Assembly: GCA_009877105.1 (NCBI GenBank)
Contig: WXFD01000010.1
Span: 62,001 to 126,000, forward strand
Origin: Bacteroidales bacterium
GTDB lineage: Bacteria > Bacteroidota > Bacteroidia > Bacteroidales > VadinHA17
Length of the DNA stretch: 64,000 nt
Reading direction: 5' to 3'
The position numbers and the translations under genes are program-made. Each line of letters begins with the position of its first letter. Within the stretch, counting starts at the first letter, position 1. The notes beneath the pieces were generated by a model that was given only the letters and a program-made list of their open reading frames with translations, did not search any database and was not told where the DNA came from. Of the stretch, positions 1 to 7,807 are shown piece after piece.

Positions 1-470
1 AAAACGACATCATCAATGAGCATGACAGAAAGGTCGGCGCCATCTTCCGGATAGGGTCTGATACCATATGCGGTACAATGGCAATGCTCCTGGATTCGCA
101 GGCAATCGGAAGCAATGATTATGGTATTGTCCCTCCTGCTCCTGTAAAAAATATCGTTGAATTCCCGGTCGAGATATATTTCATCCAGCAATCTCAGACC
201 TGCAACATCACAACCAGGAGATCCAAGGATTACACGCTTTTTTCCGGAAATCCCTTCAGATGTGACATTTTCCTTCACAGGAAGGAAAAAATTCTTGAGA
301 GGTGTGGCCGGCTTTGGTATATTGTAGGAAATATTGCTGATGTTTTCTGAGCTTATCTCTTCATAATCAAGGCTATATTCATTTTTGACCGGTGCAAAAA
401 CAGAAAAGGACAACAGAAGCTGATCAACATGATTATCCCAATCACTCTTTTTTATGCTCAGATACTGCAT
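1..470 (-). CDS. Sulfhydrogenase beta / anaerobic sulfite reductase A-like iron-sulfur subunit (3' end beyond window)
   Basis: This is an open minus-strand frame that begins with ATG at 470-468 and runs off the left edge, giving about 156 residues. The translation starts MQYLSIKKSDW and contains a PLKNFFLP segment, a GSPGCDVAGLRLLDEIY segment, a DREF..FYRSRRDNTIIIASDC segment and a CHC triplet. This order matches the N-terminal half of the iron-sulfur subunit family that includes Pyrococcus sulfhydrogenase beta (HydB) and AsrA, which passes electrons to or from the [NiFe] catalytic subunits. Neighbouring hyp maturation genes and a Rex operator favour hydrogenase over sulfite reductase. The C-terminal [4Fe-4S] cysteines and partner subunits would lie outside the window. 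The assignment is from remembered family similarity; the reading frame is directly visible. Confidence 0.72.
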   Translation of the reverse strand, partial: MQYLSIKKSDWDNHVDQLLLSFSVFAPVKNEYSLDYEEISSENISNISYNIPKPATPLKNFFLPVKENVTSEGISGKKRVILGSPGCDVAGLRLLDEIYLDREFNDIFYRSRRDNTIIIASDCLRIQEHCHCTAYGIRPYPEDGADLSVMLIDDVV

Positions 471-471
471 T

Positions 472-491
472 TATGTGAGATGATTCACATA
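472..491. promoter_or_regulatory. Rex operator upstream of the hydrogenase gene
   Basis: The palindrome reads TATGTGA-N6-TCACATA, with arms at 472-478 and 485-491. It contains the TGTGA-N6-TCACA core of known Rex boxes (TTGTGAA-N4-TTCACAA). It lies directly between the putative -7 element and the start codon at 470 and is under 200 bp from rex. Rex senses NADH/NAD+ and would release this site when NADH is high, derepressing hydrogenase. Confidence 0.8.
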
Positions 492-522
492 TAAAAATAT
501 AATCAATGTAAATACAAGTCAA
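492..522 (-). promoter_or_regulatory. Putative Bacteroidota-type promoter of the hydrogenase subunit gene
   Basis: Read on the minus strand, a TTG (-33 type, plus positions 520-522) is followed after 20 bases by TATTTTTA (-7 type, plus positions 492-499), close to the Bacteroidota consensus TTTG-N19-21-TAnnTTTG. The Rex palindrome begins immediately downstream, which would place it over the transcription start. Confidence 0.45.
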
Positions 523-603
523 TAAAAAAAAGCATTTTTTATTGAATAAAAATTTATTAATTTTTAAGATATTTGTAATCAATGGAATAAAATTATTTTA
601 TCA

Positions 604-627
604 TATGTGAAATTTTTTATATTTTTG
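604..627 (+). promoter_or_regulatory. Putative rex promoter with a Rex half-site
   Basis: TATTTTTG at 620-627 matches the TAnnTTTG -7 consensus. Just upstream, TATGTGA at 604-610 is identical to one arm of the Rex operator at 472-491, but the opposite arm six bases later (TTATATT) is degenerate. This suggests weak autoregulation of rex. The second arm is not convincing. Confidence 0.4.
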
Positions 628-656
628 ATTTCAGGATAATTTATCAGAATTATAAT

Positions 657-1340
657 GTGAAGAAAATCACAAAATATGTAATTAAAAACAGCCTGAAACG
701 GATCTTTCTTTATCGTGCCTGCCTTGTCAGGCTGAAAATGATGGGGGTGGAGAAGGTATTTTCATATACCCTTGCCAATGAAACGGGAGTAACTTCCGAT
801 CAGGTGCGGAAGGACTTTTCGGAATTCGGGATCAGGGGAAACAAGCGGGGAGGATATGAGATAGATGAGCTTCTCGGGAAAATGGAAAAGATTTTCCATC
901 GCAACAAGGATCATAATATCGTGCTGATCGGAATGGGAAACCTCGGGCTGGCGCTTTCTAAGTATCAGAGGTTTGTTCAGCGCAACATGAATATTGTTGC
1001 GACATTTGACATAGATCCTTTCAAGCAGAAGATAAGGTCCGACATTCCTGTCTATTCACCTGACCGCATGAAGGAGATCATCGACAGGTTCAGGGTAAGG
1101 ATTGCGATAATTGCTGTTCCCGAGGTATCCGCCCAGGAGGTATGTGACGACCTTGTCAGGCTTGGAATAAAGGGGATCATCAATTTCGCCCCCCAGCTTC
1201 TGAAAGCCCCTCCCGAAGTGATTGTCAATAATGTTAACCTGTGCGATGAGCTGGAAAGTGTGATTTATTACGTTCATAAGCAAATAAAGGCCGACGGTCA
1301 GAAAAATATCGAATTATTATACAGGGATATGAAATACTGA
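657..1340 (+). CDS. rex: Redox-sensing transcriptional repressor Rex
   Basis: Rex is a dimeric repressor that binds DNA in low NADH/NAD+ conditions and controls fermentation and hydrogenase genes. The 227-residue product has an N-terminal winged helix (about residues 15-68, with the SDQVRKDFSEFG recognition helix and GGY wing) and a Rossmann domain with GMGNLG at 92-97, then the typical FDIDPFK and IIAVPEVSAQ segments. Length is normal for the family. The start used is GTG at 657 because no upstream in-frame ATG exists. It sits beside a Rex palindrome (472-491) and upstream of the hyp genes, which suits a hydrogenase regulator. Its last codons overlap the probable beginning of hypF. Confidence 0.93.
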   Translation: MKKITKYVIKNSLKRIFLYRACLVRLKMMGVEKVFSYTLANETGVTSDQVRKDFSEFGIRGNKRGGYEIDELLGKMEKIFHRNKDHNIVLIGMGNLGLALSKYQRFVQRNMNIVATFDIDPFKQKIRSDIPVYSPDRMKEIIDRFRVRIAIIAVPEVSAQEVCDDLVRLGIKGIINFAPQLLKAPPEVIVNNVNLCDELESVIYYVHKQIKADGQKNIELLYRDMKY

Positions 1341-1360
1341 TCAGGGGACTGGTTCAGGGT

Positions 1361-3586
1361 GTGGGCTTTCGTCCCTTTATCTGCAGGCTGGCAGCCAGGC
1401 ATGGTATTCATGGTGAAGTAAAAAACATGAACAATGGTGTGGTTGTCAATACCGACTGTGACCGGAGTACCCTCGACAGATTCACCGGCGAGATTCCCCG
1501 GCTTGCTCCTCCCGCCTCCAGGATAAAATCAATTGACGTGACCGGTAAGGAATTTCCGGGTTTTAACGGCTTCAGGATCGTTACGGGCAGCCGGTCAGAC
1601 AGCCAGGTTACGGAAATCAGTCCCGATATTGCCGTATGTGACGAATGTCTTGCTGAAATGGCAACAGACGGCTTCAGAATTGATTATCCGTTTATTAATT
1701 GTACCAATTGCGGACCGCGCTTTTCGATCATCACGGGAATGCCTTACGACAGGCCTGCTACTACGATGAAGGAGTTTAAAATGTGCAGCCGGTGCAGGTC
1801 GGAATATGACAACATTCTCGACCGACGGTTTCATGCCCAGCCTACAGCCTGCAACAACTGCGGGCCCAGGTATCTGTTGAAAAATTCAGGTAAGATATTT
1901 ACCGGCGTTGCGGATATTGTCGGGGAAATATCAGTTCTGATAGGATCGGGGAAGGTCGTTGCATTGAAAGGCATAGGAGGATATCATCTGATGTGTGATG
2001 CCCTCAGTGAGGAAGCCGTTGAAGGACTTCGTGGAAGAAAACATCGCGATGCAAAACCCTTTGCGGTAATGTTCAGGGATCTCAATGCAGTCAGGGATTA
2101 TTGTTTCGTCGATCGTTTGGAAGAAAGGGAGCTGGTATCATGGCGCAGGCCGATCGTGCTGCTCCGCTGCAAAAGACATCTCGCCGCAGGTGTGAGCAAT
2201 GGTCTCGGGACCACAGGCGCCATGCTGCCATACATGCCGTTTCACCATCTCCTTTTCCGGGAACTCAAGACGCCTGCCGTGGTCCTCACCAGCGGAAATT
2301 TGTCCGACGAACCAATCATCATTGACGACGCTGAAGCCGAAGAGCGGCTGATGAGCGTGGCCGATTCATTTGTGTCCCACAACAGGAGAATACATAACAG
2401 GACAGATGATTCGGTGGTTCGCATAATCGGCGGCAACACTGCCATTATCAGGCGGTCGAGGGGATATGTCCCTCATCCTGTCGATTTAGGGTTTAATGTC
2501 GACGGAATCCTTGCCCTCGGTGCCGGGCAAAAGAATACCTTCTGCATCGGCAAGGGTTTCCAGGCATTTCCGGGTCAGTATATAGGAGATCTTGACAACG
2601 CGGCAACCTGTGACTTCTATACGGAATCGATCGACCGTTTCACCGGACTTTTCAATTTCAGTCCCGCACTCATTGCCTGTGATCTTCATCCTGATTATTT
2701 TTCTTCACGATATGCTTCCATTCTCGAAAAAAAATATAATATTCCCCTTGTAAGGGTACAGCACCATCATGCACATATAGCTTCATGCATGGCTGAACAT
2801 GGATTGGATGAAAGAGTGGCCGGGGTATGCCTCGACGGCACCGGGTTCGGAACAGACGGCCATACCTGGGGAGCTGAATTCCTGGTAGCAGACAGGAAGG
2901 AGTTCCTCAGATTTGGCCATTTTGACTATGTACCTATGCCGGGAGGGGATAAGGCCGTTGCGGAACCCTGGCGGATGGCACTCTCTTACCTGTATATGTA
3001 TTTTGGTGATACATTGAATTACAGGGATATTGAACCGTTCAGCAAGATAAGCGGTAATGAATTCATGCTGGTCATGGAAATGATCCGGAAGAAAATCAAC
3101 ACTCCCCTTACTTGCGGAGCAGGAAGGCTCTTCGATGCTGTTTCCGCCCTTACAGGAATCTGTCCGGAAGCAGGTTTTGACTCTGAAGCGCCAATGCGCC
3201 TGGAATCTGCAATTAAATGCTGTACCGAAAAACATTATCCTTACAGGGTGAACGGGTCTGTATCTTTTGGGGATATGTTTGAAGCCATATTGAACGACAT
3301 CATGGTCAGAAATGCATCCGTATCCCTAATCTCGGCAAAGTTCCACAACACCATGGCACAGGTTATTCTTGACATGTCCGAACGGATACGGGAAGAGCAT
3401 TCGGTTGATGTTGTGGTTCTCACGGGCGGAGTATTTCAGAATAAATATCTTCTGGAAAGGGCTTCTGAGAAACTCCGGAAAGCAAATTTCAGGGTTTATA
3501 CCAGTAACCAGGTGCCGGCCAACGACGGAGGGATCTCTCTCGGACAGATGGCAGTGGCATCAAAATTATCCGGATTATGTGCCTGA
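1361..3586 (+). CDS. hypF: [NiFe]-hydrogenase maturation protein HypF (carbamoyltransferase)
   Basis: HypF makes thiocarboxamide from carbamoyl phosphate on the HypE C-terminal cysteine, the source of the cyanide ligands of the [NiFe] site. Visible parts are an N-terminal acylphosphatase-like segment, two C-x2-C-x17-18-C-x2-C zinc fingers (cysteines 93/96/114/117 and 142/145/164/167), a YrdC-like domain, and a Kae1-like domain with HHHAH near residue 467. The coordinates start at GTG 1361, but this is probably too late: the same frame upstream reads ILIRGLVQGV, the conserved first strand and VQGVGFR loop of the acylphosphatase domain, yet it contains no ATG, GTG or TTG before a stop at 1277. 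The true start is therefore a rare codon (for example CTG or ATA/ATT around 1313-1337), or a frameshift from rex, or a base is missing near 1332-1336. The 3' end overlaps hypC. Confidence 0.92.
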   Translation: MGFRPFICRLAARHGIHGEVKNMNNGVVVNTDCDRSTLDRFTGEIPRLAPPASRIKSIDVTGKEFPGFNGFRIVTGSRSDSQVTEISPDIAVCDECLAEMATDGFRIDYPFINCTNCGPRFSIITGMPYDRPATTMKEFKMCSRCRSEYDNILDRRFHAQPTACNNCGPRYLLKNSGKIFTGVADIVGEISVLIGSGKVVALKGIGGYHLMCDALSEEAVEGLRGRKHRDAKPFAVMFRDLNAVRDYCFVDRLEERELVSWRRPIVLLRCKRHLAAGVSNGLGTTGAMLPYMPFHHLLFRELKTPAVVLTSGNLSDEPIIIDDAEAEERLMSVADSFVSHNRRIHNRTDDSVVRIIGGNTAIIRRSRGYVPHPVDLGFNVDGILALGAGQKNTFCIGKGFQAFPGQYIGDLDNAATCDFYTESIDRFTGLFNFSPALIACDLHPDYFSSRYASILEKKYNIPLVRVQHHHAHIASCMAEHGLDERVAGVCLDGTGFGTDGHTWGAEFLVADRKEFLRFGHFDYVPMPGGDKAVAEPWRMALSYLYMYFGDTLNYRDIEPFSKISGNEFMLVMEMIRKKINTPLTCGAGRLFDAVSALTGICPEAGFDSEAPMRLESAIKCCTEKHYPYRVNGSVSFGDMFEAILNDIMVRNASVSLISAKFHNTMAQVILDMSERIREEHSVDVVVLTGGVFQNKYLLERASEKLRKANFRVYTSNQVPANDGGISLGQMAVASKLSGLCA

Positions 3587-3801
3587 GTGTGCCAGCGCTT
3601 GTTGTCAGCGTAAACGGAGATGTGGCTGAAGTTTCAGTTGGAGGTGCCCTTTTCAGGGCCGGGCTGCAAATGGTGGAAAATGTCAGTCCCGGCGACTATG
3701 TTTTGCTTCATGCGGGATTTGCCATTCAGAAAATCAGTGAAGATGAGGCCATGTCGACCCTGAAGCTTCTCAGGGAGCTTGATGATGTCTCAGGTCAGTG
3801 A
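3577..3801 (+). CDS. hypC: Hydrogenase maturation chaperone HypC
   Basis: This 74-residue protein begins MCLSVPALV, with the essential Cys2 exposed after removal of Met1. HypC shuttles the Fe(CN)2CO unit with HypD and then binds the hydrogenase large-subunit precursor. The length is normal. Its ATG lies inside the last codons of hypF (10-base overlap), which implies translational coupling. The HypC OB-fold features (V..V.GD..EVS.GG and a GDYVLLHAGFAI segment) are visible. Confidence 0.93.
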   Translation: MCLSVPALVVSVNGDVAEVSVGGALFRAGLQMVENVSPGDYVLLHAGFAIQKISEDEAMSTLKLLRELDDVSGQ

Positions 3802-3879
3802 GCCATGAATGCCCCCTTAATTTATTTCATTTACTGGCACATGTATATATAATTCCCGTAATGCGGTTCCCATCATACC

Positions 3880-3885
3880 AGGAGG
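3880..3885 (+). promoter_or_regulatory. Strong ribosome binding site before hypD
   Basis: AGGAGG lies 9 bases before the TTG at 3895 and 18 bases before the first ATG at 3904. The spacing favours the TTG as the hypD start. Such a perfect Shine-Dalgarno sequence is unusual among the genes in this window. Confidence 0.5.
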
Positions 3886-3894
3886 ATCAGGAAT

Positions 3895-4989
3895 TTGATT
3901 AATATGAAGTATATCGAAGAGTTCAGGGATAAGGATCTTATAAAGAAACTGATCAGGCATATCGGGATGGTGATGCGGGGTAAATATGTTTTCATGGAGG
4001 TATGCGGCGGGCATACATCTGCCATTCATCGTTTTGGCATCCCGTCGATGCTGCCTTCCGGCATCAGCCTGATATCCGGTCCCGGATGTCCTGTTTGCGT
4101 GACCGCAATGGATTTCATCGACAGGGCAATAGTACTGGCAGGGTACAGTGATGTGATCATAGCCACATTCGGCGACCTGATCCGTGTTCCGGGATCCTCA
4201 TCGTCGCTTGAAAGGAAGAGGTCGGCAGGCGCTGACGTGCGGATCATCTTTTCACCGCTCGATGCCCTTGATATTGCAAGGGAGAATCCGGGGAAAAAGG
4301 TAGTGTTCGCAGGTATAGGATTTGAAACCACGGCTCCGGCAACCGCTGTTACTGTACTGCAGGCCGGAAAAGAAAAAATCGGGAATTTTTATGTCCTGAG
4401 TGCACACAAATTGATGCCGCCGGTAATGGAAGCTGTTGCCGGTGGAGGCACTGCGCTCGATGGCTTTATTTGTCCGGGGCATGTGGCTGCAATCACCGGT
4501 TCAGGGATCTTTGACTTTCTCCCGGAGAAGCACGGCATCGGATGCGCCATTGCAGGATTTGAACCTACCGACATACTTCAGTCAGTTCTCATGCTTGTCC
4601 GCCAGGTCAACCTGAAATCGCCATCAGTTGAGATTGCCTATACACGCGTCGTTAATGCCGGCGGCAACAGAATTGCCCTGAAGGCCATGTCGGAAGTTTT
4701 CGAACCATGCGATACCAGCTGGAGGGGTTTTGGAAGGATAGCGGCAAGCGGACTGAAACTCAGGGAAGAATTCGCCGGATTTGATGCAGAAAGAAGAATG
4801 CCGGTTGAGATCCCGCAGGGAATTGAGAACCCTGCCTGTATTTGCCCCGATATTCTCAGAGGTCTGATGAAGCCCTGTGAATGCACCCTTTTCGGAAAAG
4901 GATGCACTCCTGACAATCCGGTTGGAGCATGCATGGTTTCGTCAGAAGGAGCATGTAACACCCATTACAGGTACAATATATATGAATGA
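3895..4989 (+). CDS. hypD: Hydrogenase maturation iron-sulfur protein HypD
   Basis: HypD is the [4Fe-4S] scaffold on which the Fe(CN)2CO moiety of [NiFe] hydrogenase is assembled with HypC and HypE. The 364-residue product has the signature CGGH motif (residues 37-40), GPGCPVC (62-68), the GIGFETTAP motif and a cysteine-rich C-terminus (ENPACICPDI, KPCECTLFGKGC, GACMVSSEGAC) that supplies cluster ligands. The start is TTG at 3895 (from the AGGAGG spacing) or ATG at 3904, differing by three residues. The stop overlaps the hypE start by 8 bases, so the two are probably co-translated. Confidence 0.95.
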   Translation: MINMKYIEEFRDKDLIKKLIRHIGMVMRGKYVFMEVCGGHTSAIHRFGIPSMLPSGISLISGPGCPVCVTAMDFIDRAIVLAGYSDVIIATFGDLIRVPGSSSSLERKRSAGADVRIIFSPLDALDIARENPGKKVVFAGIGFETTAPATAVTVLQAGKEKIGNFYVLSAHKLMPPVMEAVAGGGTALDGFICPGHVAAITGSGIFDFLPEKHGIGCAIAGFEPTDILQSVLMLVRQVNLKSPSVEIAYTRVVNAGGNRIALKAMSEVFEPCDTSWRGFGRIAASGLKLREEFAGFDAERRMPVEIPQGIENPACICPDILRGLMKPCECTLFGKGCTPDNPVGACMVSSEGACNTHYRYNIYE

Positions 4990-5989
4990 CACGGTTACAC
5001 TCAACGACGGCAGCGGGGGAAGGCAATCGGCCAGGCTTATCCGAAAGGTTTTTGTCAGGCGGTTCGGGATACCGCTGCCGCTTACCGATTCGGCAGTGCT
5101 GGAAGAGGATGGAAGCCTGCTTGCTTTTACCACCGATTCCTATATAGTTGATCCGGTGTTCTTTCCGGGCGGGAATATCGGCAAGCTTGCAGTCTGCGGA
5201 ACTGTAAACGACCTGGCCGTTTCAGGCGCCGTGCCAATGTTCATATCTGCTTCATTTATAATTGAAGAAGGTTTTCCGTTGGACGATCTTGAGCAGATTG
5301 CCGGGTCAATGGCTGAAGAGGCTGAAAATGCAGGCGTCAGGATAGTCACCGGCGATACCAAGGTTGCAGGCAGGGGCAAGTGCGACAGGATCTTTATTAC
5401 CACTGCAGGGATTGGCAGATTGAAACCGCAATTCAGAAGTATAGGCACAGGAAACAAGGTCAGGGCAGGCGACAGGATCATTGTGAACGGATCGCTTGGG
5501 AATCATGCAGTTGCCATCCTTGGAGCGCGGCATGACCTGAGTTTCAGTACACAGGTCGTTTCCGACTGTGCATCAATGAACCACCTGATACAGCTTGTGC
5601 TTAAAGAATGCAGCGAAGTTCATTTCATGAGGGATCTGACACGCGGAGGACTGGCTGCTGTTCTCAATGAACTTGCCCAGATGACAGGAAAGGGAATGAC
5701 CATTGATGAAAGATCTGTTCCTGTTGACAGTGTTGTCAGGGGCCTTTGTGAAACAATGGGCTTCGATCCTCTGCATCTGGCCAATGAAGGAAAAATAGCA
5801 TATGTAATAGGCGAAAGCGATTATATGAAAGCACTTGAGGTATTGCGTAATCATCCTCTCGGATCAGGCTCCGCCGTGATCGGTCATATAACGGATGTTA
5901 ATCCGGGAAGCGTCAGGCTTATAACATCCGCCGGAGGTACAAGAATTATGGAACCGCCTTCAGGTATGCTCATACCAAGGATATGCTGA
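4982..5989 (+). CDS. hypE: Hydrogenase maturation protein HypE (cyanide-forming dehydratase)
   Basis: HypE dehydrates its own C-terminal thiocarboxamide to thiocyanate with ATP and donates cyanide to iron on HypC-HypD. The product from ATG 4982 has 335 residues, beginning MNDTVTLNDGSGGR, the usual N-terminus of the family, and ending in PRIC, with the obligatory C-terminal cysteine. PurM-like ATP-binding segments (TTDSYIVDPVFFPGG, GDTKV) are present. A longer frame opens upstream within hypD but has no family-like sequence. The start overlaps the hypD stop. It is the last gene of rex-hypF-hypC-hypD-hypE and is followed by an AT-rich 150-base gap. Confidence 0.95.
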   Translation: MNDTVTLNDGSGGRQSARLIRKVFVRRFGIPLPLTDSAVLEEDGSLLAFTTDSYIVDPVFFPGGNIGKLAVCGTVNDLAVSGAVPMFISASFIIEEGFPLDDLEQIAGSMAEEAENAGVRIVTGDTKVAGRGKCDRIFITTAGIGRLKPQFRSIGTGNKVRAGDRIIVNGSLGNHAVAILGARHDLSFSTQVVSDCASMNHLIQLVLKECSEVHFMRDLTRGGLAAVLNELAQMTGKGMTIDERSVPVDSVVRGLCETMGFDPLHLANEGKIAYVIGESDYMKALEVLRNHPLGSGSAVIGHITDVNPGSVRLITSAGGTRIMEPPSGMLIPRIC

Positions 5990-6142
5990 AAACCCGGATC
6001 TACCTTATTTAATTTCATTCTAAATAATCTTTTATGACCAATATAATTTTTTTAAAAAAGTATTGTTATTATTTTAACAGCACCTGAAAAAACACATTTT
6101 TAACCAGGGATATTTTATTAATTATCTAAAAATCAATATGAA

Positions 6143-6607
6143 ATGTATCAAGTAGGAAATCTTGTAAAGGAACTGACTGAAAAGCACGGCCGGGCAAGGG
6201 ACAGTCTGATGCCCGTACTTCAGGGTATAGTGGCTAAACACAGTTACCTTACCGATGAGGCAATGGTGGAGGTGGCAAAGGAACTGGACATCTCGGCTGC
6301 CGAGGTGTATGGGACGGCCTCTTTTTATACTTTCCTCGACACAAAGGAGCGTGGCAAATATGTGATAAGAGTCTGCAAAACAATTACATGTGCAATGAAG
6401 GGTAAGAGTGAGATCCTTGAGGTTCTGGAAGACATGCTTAAGATAAAAGTCGGGGAAACCACTTCCGACAAGCTTTTCACCCTGATGGAAACGAATTGCA
6501 TCGGTTGGTGTCACAAAGCCCCGGCAATGCTGATCAATGAAATGCCTTTCACTGAGCTTACTCCGGAAAGGGTTGTGGAGATAATAAAAAGTTACATGAA
6601 GAAATAA
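6143..6607 (+). CDS. hydC: NuoE-like [2Fe-2S] subunit of [FeFe] hydrogenase
   Basis: The 154-residue thioredoxin-fold ferredoxin carries one [2Fe-2S] cluster with ligands C78, C83, C119 and C123 in the classical C-x4-C ... C-x3-C arrangement. It corresponds to NuoE, and to HydC or HndA in multimeric NAD(P)-linked hydrogenases. It lies 9 bases upstream of the NuoF-like gene and starts the hydCBA operon. The ATG at 6143 gives the family-like N-terminus; an ATG 5 bases earlier is out of frame and stops at once. The upstream 5990-6142 stretch is AT-rich and holds the presumed promoter, but I found no complete Rex palindrome there. Confidence 0.9.
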   Translation: MYQVGNLVKELTEKHGRARDSLMPVLQGIVAKHSYLTDEAMVEVAKELDISAAEVYGTASFYTFLDTKERGKYVIRVCKTITCAMKGKSEILEVLEDMLKIKVGETTSDKLFTLMETNCIGWCHKAPAMLINEMPFTELTPERVVEIIKSYMKK

Positions 6608-6616
6608 ATAACCGTT

Positions 6617-7783
6617 ATGGCAATGAGACACAAAGGATTAAACAAGGTTGATCTCATCTTTGAGAAGGTAGATCTGAGGGAGGTTCTGACGAAAGCTTTC
6701 AGGATGAGCAGTGAAGAAATAATCCAGGAGATTCTTGAATCAGGACTCAAGGGCCGTGGCGGTGCCGGGTTCCCTACCGGGTTGAAATGGAAATATACTG
6801 CTGCTGAGAAAGATCCCGATAAATATGTCGTTTGCAATGCTGATGAAGGCGAACCGGGAACTTTCAAGGACCGGGAAATACTTGACAAGGTCGCCGGTAA
6901 GATGTATGGCGGAATGGCTATTGCGGGCCATGCGATAGGAGCAAAAAAAGGAATTGTTTACCTGCGGGGCGAATACAGGTTCCTTCTTCCGCAGCTGATG
7001 AGGGAGCTTGAATCGTTCCACGCCATGATAGCCGAAATAGGTTACGACTTCCATATCAATTATGCCCTTGGAAGCGGTGCATATATATGCGGTGAAGAGA
7101 GTGCCCTATTCGAATCGATCGAGGGATTCAGGGGAGAACCCCGGAACAAGCCGCCTTATCCCACCACTTCAGGTGTTTACGGTAAGCCGACATCCATTAA
7201 CAACGTTGAAACTCTGGTGACTGTGCTGATGATTATCAGGGAAGGCGCGGGGGTTTACAATCAGCTTGGAACGAAGGATTCCAGGGGATCGAAGGTATTT
7301 TCCGTATCGGGCGACACTCCGACCCCGGGAATATTTGAACTCGAGCTTGGAATGACCGTGCAGGAATTCGTGAATGAGTTCGGCGACGGTGACACGAAGG
7401 CTGTACAGGTGGGCGGCGCCTCAGGTTTCTGCGTGCCGAGGAAAAGGTTCACCGACACGATAATTGGTTTTGAGGGGGTTCCCACCGGCGGTTCCATGAA
7501 ACTGTTCAACAGTTCCAGGTCAATGTACAACGTATTGCGCAACTATCTCGATTTTTTTGCCGAAGAGTCATGCGGACAGTGTACACCCTGCCGCGTAGGC
7601 TGCCAGCAGCTTCTCAAGGGTGTTGAGAAGGTCAAGAAGGGAGAGGTGCAATCATCATATCTCAATGAGCTTGTCAAACTGGCCGAAACCATGAAGATTG
7701 CTTCCAAATGCGGGCTTGGCCAGTCCGTCGGAAATGCCTTCAGGACCATCGTTGAGAACTTCAAGGAAGAGATCATTTACTAG
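6617..7783 (+). CDS. hydB: NuoF-like NADH/FMN-binding subunit of [FeFe] hydrogenase
   Basis: This flavoprotein subunit binds FMN, NAD(H) and one [4Fe-4S] cluster, linking NADH to the hydrogenase. Visible motifs are GRGGAGFPTGLKW (46-58), CNADEGEPGTFKDR (73-86), GAYICGEE and the cluster ligands C319, C322, C325 and C365. At 388 residues it is a minimal NuoF core: the extra N-terminal thioredoxin-like domain and the C-terminal ferredoxin domain of the long HydB form (as in Thermotoga) are absent. It lies between the NuoE-like and HydA genes with short gaps, so a three-subunit complex is likely. Whether it bifurcates electrons between NADH and ferredoxin cannot be read from the sequence. Confidence 0.92.
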   Translation: MAMRHKGLNKVDLIFEKVDLREVLTKAFRMSSEEIIQEILESGLKGRGGAGFPTGLKWKYTAAEKDPDKYVVCNADEGEPGTFKDREILDKVAGKMYGGMAIAGHAIGAKKGIVYLRGEYRFLLPQLMRELESFHAMIAEIGYDFHINYALGSGAYICGEESALFESIEGFRGEPRNKPPYPTTSGVYGKPTSINNVETLVTVLMIIREGAGVYNQLGTKDSRGSKVFSVSGDTPTPGIFELELGMTVQEFVNEFGDGDTKAVQVGGASGFCVPRKRFTDTIIGFEGVPTGGSMKLFNSSRSMYNVLRNYLDFFAEESCGQCTPCRVGCQQLLKGVEKVKKGEVQSSYLNELVKLAETMKIASKCGLGQSVGNAFRTIVENFKEEIIY

Positions 7784-7807
7784 TAATAAATTGAAAATCT
7801 GAAATAT

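Noticed and set aside
78-350. 90-residue plus-strand frame at the left edge
   Set aside because: It is opposite the much better supported minus-strand hydrogenase subunit frame and has no family-like sequence.
2783-3235. 150-residue minus-strand frame inside hypF
   Set aside because: It is a shadow of the conserved hypF coding strand.
4877-4981. Upstream 35-codon extension of hypE
   Set aside because: It lies within hypD and does not resemble HypE; ATG 4982 gives the conserved MNDTVTLNDGSGG start.
6060-6110. Possible Rex box upstream of the NuoE-like gene
   Set aside because: Only a TGAAAAAACACA-like half match was seen, with no TGTGA-N6-TCACA palindrome.
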